Shown one piece after another: positions 56,683 through 64,000 of a DNA stretch of 64,000 nucleotides. This DNA is from Plotosus lineatus (taxonomy: Eukaryota; Chordata; Actinopteri; Siluriformes; Plotosidae): the NCBI GenBank assembly GCA_024760905.1, contig CM045733.1, positions 23,337,501 through 23,401,500 on the forward strand. Reading direction: 5' to 3'. The translations under genes were made by a program, and so were the position numbers. Below the pieces are notes generated by a model, which had not been told where the DNA came from, ran no database searches, and saw nothing but the letters and a program-made list of their open reading frames with translations. The first letter of the stretch is position 1. Every line of letters begins with the position of its first letter.

Positions 56683-56727
56683 GCATCGTTATTCAACTCA
56701 CAATTTATTTTATTTGGCCAAACAACT

Positions 56728-56904
56728 GGGCAGGACGGTGGCACACTCGTGTCATAGCAAAAAGGCCTGGATTCGATTTCCGGGCTCATGCTTTTCTGTG
56801 TGCAGCTTGCATGTCATCCCCATGCTTGTGTGGGTTTCCTCTAGGTAATCCAGTTTCCTTCTCAAGGCATGCCCAGTATTGTGACTGGTTGTTCCAAATA
56901 ACCC

Positions 56905-56969
<65 letters not shown>

Positions 56970-57098
56970 GGTCCAGTGATGAGCTTGAGAGCTGTCCAGG
57001 GTGTTCTCTGCTTTCAGCCAGAGTCGGTTGAGATGGGGATCAGTCTCCCTGTGATTGTAGTAGGATTAAACAGCTTAGAAAATGAACGAATAAATAAG
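56728..57098 (+). mobile_element. Type C SINE with expanded GT centre
   Basis: Head GGGCAGGACGGTGGCACAC and box-B-like GGATTCGATTTCCG, then GTGTGCAGCTTGCATG, CAGTTTCCTTCTCAAGGC and TAACCCCTAGGTG-(GT)n. The tail is GAGAGCTGTCCAGGGTG and GAAAATGAACGAAT. The (GT)n at 56911-56968 sits at the same point as in the copy at 24945. Confidence 0.8.
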
Positions 57099-57438
57099 AC
57101 CACACAAACGTTTAAATAATGATTGTTGATGGTGAGATTTATACTTTTACTGGAAATGCACAACAATGTCATTTGTTTCCCCTACAGGAGCAGTGGTGGC
57201 CTGGTGGTAAAGGGCACTGGATCGCTGATCCTAAGGTTGGGGGTTCGAGTCCCACTCTCCACAAGGCTGTCACTGTCCCCCCCAGTGCAGCTAACTGGGT
57301 TATCAAAGGCCGGCCATGTCTCTCTCTGTCTATGGTGAGAGGTTCATGTAAAAGAACCATTGCTGACTTTCGTAAAGAGTAGCTGCAAATCCGTCAGCGT
57401 GTTTAAGTCCCTTGATAAAAGATTGTGTCAGGAAGGGC

Positions 57439-58295
57439 TTCTTCTTTTACTTTCGGCTGCTCCCTTCAGGGGTCGCCACAGCAAATCATCTGCCTCCATC
57501 TCACCCTGTCCTCTGCATCTTCTTTTCTGACTCCAACGACCTTCATGTCTTCCTTTACCACATCCATAAATCTCTTCTTTGGTCTTCCTCGAGGCCTTCT
57601 GCCTGGTAGTTCCAACCTCAGCATCCTACTGCCAATATACTCACTATCCCTCCTCTGTACATGTCCAAACCATCTCAATCTAGCCTCTCTGACTTTGTCT
57701 CCAAAACATCTTACATGTGCTGTCCCTCTGATATACTCATTTCTGATCCTATCCATCCTCGTTATTCCCAGAGAGAACCTCAACATTTTCATCTCCGCTA
57801 CCTCCAGCTCTGCCTCCTGCCTTTTCTTCAGCGCCACTGTTTCTAATCCATACAACATCGCTGGCCTCACCACCGTCTTGTACACTTTTCCCTTCATTCT
57901 TGCTGACACTCTCCTATCGCACATCACACCAGACACTTTTCTCCAACCATTCCAACCTGCCTGCACACGCTTCTTCACCTCTTTTCCACACTCTCCATTG
58001 CTCTGGATTGTTGAGCCTAAGTACTTAAAATCCTCCACCTTCATTATCTCTGCTCCCTGTAACATCACCGTTCCTCCTGGGTCCTTCTCGTTCACACACA
58101 TGTATTCTGATTTTCTGAGGCTAACCTTCATTCCTCTCCTTTCCAGGGCATACCTCCACCTCTCTAGATTTTCCTCCACTTGTTCTCTGCTCTCACTACA
58201 GATCACAATGTCATCTGCAAACAAATGCTGACCTCTGCCCTTAGTCTTGCTTCCACTATTCTTTCCCATAACTTCATCGTATGGCTCATCAACTT
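57439..58295 (-). mobile_element. RTE-like LINE inserted in a SINE, with duplication
   Basis: An 857-bp copy with an exact 15-bp duplication TGTGTCAGGAAGGGC (57424-57438 and 58296-58310). The 3' end is on the left (GAAAGTAAAAGAAGAAG on the minus strand). Its 5' end carries an earlier part of the RT gene joined to the FADD region, so the copy is internally deleted. Confidence 0.95.
57466..58295 (-). pseudogene. RTE-like reverse transcriptase, internally deleted
   Basis: From 58224 down the frame is open for about 250 codons: HLFADDIVICSESREQVEEN, LERRGMKVSLRKSE, VEDFKYLGSTI, MLYGLETVAL, RLRWFGHVQRRD, RRPRGRPKKRF, MICCGDP. Upstream (58295-58225) another frame reads HTMKLWERIVEARLRAEVSI, which belongs well before the FADD motif. 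The part with [11 protein letters not shown] and QGSALSPF (present at 63690-63977) is missing. Confidence 0.85.
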
Positions 58296-58426
58296 TGTGT
58301 CAGGAAGGGCATCCGACGTAAAAACCTATTCCAAATCAAACATGTGAATCAGATGATTCGCTGTGGCGACCCCTGATAAAGGGAAAAGCCGAAAGGAAAA
58401 TAGAAAAGTCATTTGTTTCCCCTGCA

Positions 58427-58998
58427 ATGCCATGTGTTTTTAAATACAGTACAGTTAACATGTTACATTTGGGTTCTTTGTTGTTGTTGTTGTTGTTGTT
58501 TTGGGGTTTTTTTTTAGAAATTGCATGCTTGCATAGTTTAAACTTGACGGTCACTCTGTACAGACAGTTTAACTTGAACTTGGACACAGAGTTTACCACA
58601 GAAGTGAAAGGAAGTGATATACAGACTCATATCTATGATTGTTTTTATTGAATATTCTACCGAAATCAGATTTACGCGGTGAGCGCTGGACTAAAGTTCA
58701 TGTTGGATGCTGAGACAAAGAAATAAACAGCAAATAGATTTGGGCTAAAGTGCACATCAGTGTAATCATTTATCATGGCCAGTGTTTATTCGTTTACTGG
58801 TTATTGCCTCAGGTCTCACACCTCTGGTGCCTCCATATTCTAAAATAATTGGGAGAGTCTATTAATCTTCTTTGCCTGATATGCACATTCCCTTATCTTC
58901 GAGCTGTACCTTCTTATCAGAGAAGCAGAATTAAAGGAGTACAATGTTGTTTTCACTATTTTTCTGATATGTATTATTTATGTAAATAAAATTATAAA
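58427..58998. other. Unassigned stretch
   Basis: Contains a GTT tract at 58480-58500. No coding or repeat signature recognised. Confidence 0.5.
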
Positions 58999-59384
58999 AA
59001 GGCAGTGGTGGCCTAGTGGTATTGGGCGATGGATTGCTGATCCTAAGGTTGGGGGTTTGAGTCCCACTATCCACAAGGAACTGAACAATCCTCACTGTCG
59101 GCGGTTGTCACTGCCCCTCCCCCACCCACCCCACCCCCCAAGTGCAGCTAACTGGGTTATCAAAGGCCGGCCATGTCTCTCACTGTCTATGGTGTGAGGC
59201 TCATGTAAAAGAACCATTGCTGACTTTCAACAAGATTATCTGCAAAGCCCTCAGCGTGTTTACGCCCTGTGATGACCTGGCGAGCTGTCCAGGGTGTACT
59301 CTGCCTGCGCCCAAAATTGGCTGGGATGGGAGCCAGCCTCTCCACTACCCTAATTAGGATTAAGCGGTTACAGAAAATGAAGTG
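58999..59384 (+). mobile_element. Type A SINE with a C-rich insertion
   Basis: Head GGCAGTGGTGGCCTAGTGG. An extra segment (ACTGAACAATCCTCACTG and a CCCCACCC tract) lies at the head-body joint, followed by body and A tail. AAATTAT lies on both sides. Confidence 0.8.
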
Positions 59385-59414
59385 AAATTATTTTAAAGGA
59401 CACAATTTTATAAC

Positions 59415-59750
59415 GGAGTCCAGTGGTAAGGTGCTGCATTACGGATCCCAAGGTCGCGGCTTCAAGCCCCACTATCAACGGTTTGTCACTATCGTCCCCC
59501 CCAGTGCAGCTCACTGGGTTATCAAAGGCCGGCCATGTCTCTCAATGTCTGTGGAGAGAGGTATGGAACAGAACCATTGCCGACCATCATCAAGAGTAGC
59601 TGCATAGCCGTCAGTGTGTTTCTGCCCTACGATAGCCTGGCCAGCTGCTCAGGGTGTTCTCTACTCTAACCCAGACTAGGCTGAGAATGGCACCAGCCAG
59701 CCCGTGATGCTAATTAGGATTAAGTGGTTCAGAAAATAAATGAATGAACT
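59415..59750 (+). mobile_element. Type A SINE, variant head
   Basis: Head CAGTGGTAAGGTGCTGC with TTACGGATCCCAAGG and TTCAAGCCCCACTATC, shared body, A tail (GCTAATTAGGATTAAGTGG), ending AAATGAATG. Confidence 0.8.
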
Positions 59751-60302
59751 TTTTTTTCTCCAATTACCTTTAAAATCAATGTCAAATCCTTTATTTGTTA
59801 TTTTAAGCCTTAATTCATTAACAGCGGGGAAAAAAACGCAGACATTTTAATATAACGAATCTTATTACGTTTGTTTAATTAACCTCAGATCGTGAGAATA
59901 GTCATTGAGTTTTTAAGAAATCTGGTACACCCTTAATAGAAAAACAACAAATACAAAGAAACAAACAGTAGAATAAAATCTGGGGTGCTTTGACGTCTGT
60001 ATGTGCAACTGTCATTCTCAGACTCATGCACTCTTCCACAAGTGCTTCCACGTGTTTTTTTTTTCTTCTATCTGTCAAAGTTAATTAGTTCATTAGCAAT
60101 GTTTCCTCAATCATATTTGCGTGTCTCGTTTCCTCATTTAATCCTTTGTGCACCTGCATATTTTATCTCCTGGAATTTTATTTGTTAAATGTTGACACAT
60201 TATTTTTTTCCTCAGTGCATACAGTTAGTTTCATACAGTTGAAATAGGAACCATTTACACTGATAAGTGCCTGTATTCAGTCTTCGCAAATCCCTGCACC
60301 CA
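59751..60302. other. AT-rich DNA, nothing recognised
   Basis: No coding or repeat signature recognised. Confidence 0.5.
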
Positions 60303-60310
60303 CCTCACAG

Positions 60311-60427
60311 TCTTCGTCTTTTCCTTTCGGCTGTTCCCTTTCAAGGGTCGCCACAGCGAATCATCTGCCTCCATCTTCATGGAAGTCATATTAAATGATT
60401 TTCATATTTAATTTGGCATTCACATGT
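60311..60427 (-). mobile_element. Type B SINE tail fragment, minus
   Basis: Reversed TTTTCCTTTCGGCTGTTCCC, GGGTCGCCACAGCGAATCATC, TGCCTCCATCTTCATGGAAG and ATTTGGCATTCACATG. It shows the same longer LINE-like tail (GATGGAGGCAGATGATT) as the copy at 15195. Confidence 0.8.
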
Positions 60428-60750
60428 AGGGCAGTGGTGGCCTAGAGGTATAGGGTGCTGGATCACTGATCCCAAGGTTGGGGGTTCGAGTTCCACTCTC
60501 CACAAGGTTGTCACTACTGTCCCCCAGTGCAGCTAACTGGGTTATCAAAGACAGGCCATGTCTGTGCTATCAACGGCCAGCAAAGTCTTTCATGCTGTCG
60601 CTGAAAAAGAGTCAATGTGTTCCTTCCCAGCAATGGCCTGGAAAGCTGTTTGGTGTGTACCCTGCCCTCACCCAGAGTCGGCTGGAATGGGTGTCGGCCT
60701 CCTCATGACCCTAATTAAGATTAAGTAGCTGAGCCAATGAATAACTGAAT
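60428..60750 (+). mobile_element. Type A SINE, variant body
   Basis: Normal head (GGGCAGTGGTGGCCTAGAGG, GGGGTTCGAGTTCCAC). The body middle is altered (TATCAACGGCCAGCAAAG, TGCTGTCGCTGAAAAAG). A tail ends ACCCTAATTAAGATTAAG. Confidence 0.8.
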
Positions 60751-60900
60751 AACTGAACATCTTTCAATAGCAACCTAAATAAATATAGGAAAGAAAGTTC
60801 TACTGGCAGCACTTATTAGATGTAGATGTCACATGACTGTATAATTCTTGTTTGGAATGCTTATTTCAATAAAATTTGGAAGTGGAATGAATATGATGTA

Positions 60901-61743
60901 TCTTCTTGTTTGACTTTCAGCTGCTCCCATTTGGGGTCACCACAGCAGATCATCATTCTCCATCTCACTCTGTCCTCTGCATCCCAATCATCTACATGTC
61001 CTCCCTTACCACATCCATAAATCTCCTTTTTGAATTTCCTCTTCTTTTCCTAGCAGGCAGTTCCATCCTTAACGTTTTTCTCCTTCAATTCTTTGCAAAT
61101 TGCAGTTTAAAAAAACAAACTAACAATTGCAGCAAATTTATTTCTTCCACTTCCACCTTCATTCCTTTTGTCACTGCTACCATTTCCAAAACATAGTATT
61201 TAAATTAATTTACCTTCACCACCTCCTCATTCATGCACATGTTCGCTGCCTTACTCCTGTCTTTCATTCCTCTTCTCGCCAATGCGTATTTCGACCTCTT
61301 CAGATTTATCTCTATCTGTCCCTCCTCCTGATCCTCTTTACAACTCACAATGTCATTTGCAAATATAATAGTCTACGGGGTATCTTTCCTGCTCTTGTTG
61401 GTCAACCGATCCATGACAACACTAAACAAGAAAGGGCTTAGTGCTGATCCTTGAAGCAATCCAACCTCTACCATAAACCAATCCATCATTCCTACCCCAC
61501 ACCTCCCTGCTGTAACGCTGTCCTCATGCATATTCTGTACCAACCTCACATACTTCACTGCCACTCCTAACTTCCTCATACAGTTCCTCAACTACTGTCT
61601 TGGCATCCTGTTATAAGCTTCTTCTAAGTTCACAAAGACTCAGGTGCAACTCCTTCTGACCTTCTCTGAACTTCTCCATCAACATTCTCAATCTGTATGT
61701 GTGGTGCTCTTCTGGATCCTATTTCTCTCTCCCATAACTTTAT
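60901..61743 (-). pseudogene. Old RTE-like LINE copy
   Basis: Much more diverged than the other copies. The 3' end (TGACTTTCAGCTGCTCCC) and the C-terminal coding region are eroded. 61373-61591 still reads MRNCMRKLGVAVKYVRLVQN and LLQGSALSPFLFSVVMDRLT, part of the RT core. KLWERE lies at the far end. The whole copy spans more of the RT gene than most but has many frame breaks. Confidence 0.75.
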
Positions 61744-62067
61744 GGTAAGGTATACTTTAAGTTAAATTACATATTAGTGCATGTATGCAAGTCTGTCTGT
61801 TATTATTGTATCTGGATGTATGATGACGAAATAGCCTCTATAGAAAGATTTGTACCTCAACATTATTCCACTGGTTTTTATTTTTGCTCTTCTCTTCCAT
61901 ACCTGTATGTTTTATTCTGCCTGTCATATCTAAAAATGTCTCAATAATTACCCTGTGTGTGTGATGCTACACAGCAACAGAGCGCACGCCTGTGTATTTT
62001 CAAGTCCATGTGAAAGCAGGACTTGCTGGTTTACTCTGACTTGTGTGTATGTGTTTTTTTTAACAAG
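61744..62067. other. Unassigned stretch upstream of the candidate exon
   Basis: No repeat recognised. It ends in a T-rich tract (GTGTTTTTTTTAACAAG) that could serve as a splice acceptor. Confidence 0.5.
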
Positions 62068-62196
62068 CCAAGAAACATTTAAATTCAGAAAAATTATCTC
62101 TTCTGGAACACAATGGAGCTTGAAGAGGAAAGATGATATTCATCATGCTGATCATTCCCTGGTGGTGAAAACGGTGAAGAAATGTGGAAATCCAGG
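62068..62196 (+). CDS. Candidate internal exon of an unidentified host gene
   Basis: A 129-bp block bounded by a T-rich AG at 62066-62067 and a strong donor AGG|GTAAGT (GT at 62197-62198). The length is a multiple of three and both junctions have the same phase, so it could be skipped without shifting the frame. It encodes 43 residues including FKFRKIISSGTQWSLKRKDD, IHHADHSLVVKTVKKCGNP. It is not repeat-derived as far as I can tell, and the frame is open across it. I do not recognise the protein. A chance open frame next to splice-like signals is a real alternative. Confidence 0.35.
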
Positions 62197-62646
62197 GTAA
62201 GTCATGCACAGGCTGATTTTCCTGCATGAATGTGTCACAGGACTGATGTTAGAGCCATAAGAGTAATGAGGTGATGCAGATGCCCAGGCTACCTCATCTA
62301 TCTTTATTTAGCTACATACTCAACTAACACTGAAGATGTCTTACACATGCCCAACAAAGTTCGTGCAAAATGTTTATTTGAGATCTTGAAATTCATGGTT
62401 TAGTAATCTCAACAGCAACACTGAAATTTAGCTCTTTTTCAGTACAGGAATGTGTTGCAAATGTTTTAAATCTCTGTGCCACTTTACCTGTAGCTGTACA
62501 CATTCATTTATGTACGTAGATAACGCTATAACAATTGTATTAAGCTGATCTAAGATCAATACAGAAAGCAACCTTTATAATACATCCAATCATGCTTATA
62601 CTACACAACTACTGCATATAAAGAGTTTGTTGACAAAAACAAATTA
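62197..62646. other. AT-rich DNA, nothing recognised
   Basis: No coding or repeat signature recognised. Confidence 0.5.
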
Positions 62647-62830
62647 CAGGGATCCCTCGCTACTTCGCGCTTCAATTCATGCGGCTACAGTGCATCGCGT
62701 TTTTTTTTTTTGTTTTTTTTTTTAATATTCATCGAATTAAAAAAATAAGGAAATTAAGGAAGAATAGGGGGGAAAGTTAAGAAAAATGCCACAATGCCAC
62801 AAAACAAGGCTAATTATGCAAAAAAAAAAA
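62647..62830 (-). mobile_element. CAGGGATCCCT-family element, cut by a LINE
   Basis: Starts after a TA with CAGGGATCCCTCGCTACTTC, then the reversed 3' half (GCTTCAATTCATGCGGC, AAATAAGGAAATTAAGGAAG, AAGGCTAATTATGC). The LINE at 62831 follows in the A tract. The other half would lie beyond the window. Confidence 0.75.
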
Positions 62831-64000
62831 CTTCTTCATTTACTTTCGGCTGCTCCTTTCAGGGGTCACCACAGCAAATCATCCGCCTCCACCTCACCCT
62901 GTCCTCCGCATCTTCTTTTCTGACTCCAACGACCTTCATGTCTTCTTCCACCACATCCATAAATCTCTTCTTTGGTCTTCCTCGAGGCCTTCTGCCTGGT
63001 AGTTCCAACCTCAGCATCCTACTGCCAATATACTCACTATCCCTCCTCTGTACATGTCCAAACCATCTCAATATAGCCTCTCTGACTTTGTCTCCAAAAC
63101 ATCTTACAAGGGCTGTCCCTCTGATATACTCATTTCTGATCCTATCCATCCTCGTTACTCCCAGAGAGAACCTCAACATTTTCATCTCCGCTACCTCCAG
63201 CTCTGCCTCCTGCCTTTTCCTCAGCGCCACTGTTTCTAAGCCATACAACATCGCTGGCCTCACCACCGTCTTGTACACTTTTCCTTTCATTCTTGCTGAC
63301 ACTCTCCTATCGCACATCACACCGGACACTTTTCTCCAACCATTCCAGCCTGCCTGCACACGCTTCTTCACCTCTTTTCCACACTCTCCATTGCTCTGGA
63401 TTGTTGAGCCTAAGTACTTAAAATCCTCCACCTTCAAGTTATCTCTGCTCCCTGTAACATCACCGTTCCTCCTAGGTCCTTCTCATTCACACACATGTAT
63501 TCTGATTTTCTGAGGCTAACCTTCATTCCTCTCCTTTCCAGGGCATACCTCCACCTCTCTAGATTTTCCTCCACTTGTTCTCTGCTCTCACTACAGATCA
63601 CGATGTCATCTGCAAACATCATAGTCCATGGAGATTCTTGTCTCACCTCGTCTGTCAGCCTGTCCATCACCATAGCAAACAAGAAGGGCTCAGAGCTGAC
63701 CCTTGATGCAGTCCCACCTCCACCTTGAATTGCCGGTCACACCGACAGCACACCTCACCGCTGTCTTACATCTCTCATACATGTCCTGCACCACTCTAAC
63801 ATATTTCTCTGCCACTCCAGACTTCCTCATGCAATACCACAGTTCTTCTCTTGGCACCCTGTCATATGCTTTTTCCAGATCCACAAAGGCACAATGTAGC
63901 TCCCTCTGACCTTCTCTGTACTTCTCTATTAACATCCTCAAAGCAAACATTGCATCTGTGGTGTTCTTTCTTGGCATGAAACCAAACTGTTGTTCACAAA
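62831..64000 (-). mobile_element. RTE-like LINE, longest copy, runs off the window
   Basis: Minus-strand copy whose 3' end is at 62831 and which continues past 64000. It includes the RT core absent from most other copies. Confidence 0.9.
62859..63990 (-). pseudogene. RTE-like reverse transcriptase, three frames
   Basis: Reading inward from 64000 the motifs are [40 protein letters not shown] (first catalytic Asp), GSALSPF-like text, AMVMDRLTDEVRQESPW, MMFADDIVICSES (catalytic DD), LERRGMKVSLRKSE, VEDFKYLGSTI, RWFGHVQRRD and MICCGDP. One extra base near 63725 and a further shift near 63437 (ITT in place of IM) break it into three frames. The endonuclease part would lie outside the window. Confidence 0.85.

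Larger units (their letters stand above)
57187..58407 (+). mobile_element. Type B SINE split by a LINE insertion
   Basis: Two pieces, 57187-57438 and 58311-58407. Head GGAGCAGTGGTGGCCTGG, body, GTGTCAGGAAGGGC, then after the LINE ATCCGACGTAAAAACC and the B tail. The 19-bp duplication GTCATTTGTTTCCCCT(A/G)CA at 57168-57186 and 58408-58426 has one mismatch. Confidence 0.95.

Noticed and set aside
57425..58231. 268-codon plus-strand frame (similar ones at 17004-17594 and 62794-63513)
   Set aside because: Antisense shadow of the RTE-like RT frame. The LINE's codon bias leaves the opposite strand open, and the same shadow recurs at every copy.

Overview
The window looks like gene-poor nuclear DNA from a ray-finned fish. 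No bacterial-style operons, rRNA genes, functional tRNA genes or CRISPR arrays are visible. The evidence for a fish is the combination of long CA/GT and AT dinucleotide arrays, RTE-like and Rex1/Babar-like non-LTR retrotransposons, Tc1, Tigger, PIF/Harbinger and hAT remnants, Gypsy-type LTRs and several tRNA-derived SINE families. I cannot name the species. Almost every open reading frame is transposon debris or a read-through of a microsatellite. The only possible host coding sequence I can defend is one short exon-like block at 62068-62196.

LINEs: the dominant family is an RTE-like element. Copies or fragments lie at 1-786, 1771-2029, 16897-17567, 28623-28873, 47137-47422, 57439-58295, 60901-61743 (old) and 62831-64000 (runs off the window). 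A second RTE-like family with a GAT-repeat tail is at 6906-7386 and 34769-35921. Single relics of two other LINE types are at 22985-24090 (Rex1/Babar-like) and 26218-26745. Many copies still show target-site duplications.

SINEs: one tRNA-headed SINE family dominates, with more than twenty copies. Its head and body are shared, but its 3' end comes in at least three versions. Type A ends in the CCTAATTAGGATTAAGCGG module that is also the end of a separate SINE family (type C). Type B ends in a stretch matching the last codons and 3' UTR of the RTE-like LINE in this same window. A third version at 9299-9647 has an unrelated tail. This SINE/LINE tail exchange is the most interesting system here. 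A different tRNA-SINE of V-SINE type occurs at 6029-6760, 44032-44346 and 53126-53339, and another tRNA-SINE at 43070-43318.

LTR elements: a solo LTR with a perfect 5-bp duplication sits inside a V-SINE (6089-6538). A truncated relative is at 10127-10432, and an LTR followed by a proline-tRNA-like primer site is at 30773-31340.

DNA transposons: Tigger-type elements lie at 10433-11502, 19723-20339, 21865-22716, 40412-41204 (with a CENP-B-like helix-turn-helix remnant) and 50979-53632. The last is invaded by a hAT MITE, a PIF/Harbinger relic and a V-SINE. Tc1 relics lie at 14500-15070 and 31915-32215. A family with CAGGGATCCCT ends occurs at 4672-5260, 12882-13384, 36513-37487, 48740-49113 and 62647-62830. 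A foldback palindrome with about 95-nt arms is at 29748-29995.

The rest is AT-rich sequence in which I recognise nothing. The larger such stretches are listed.
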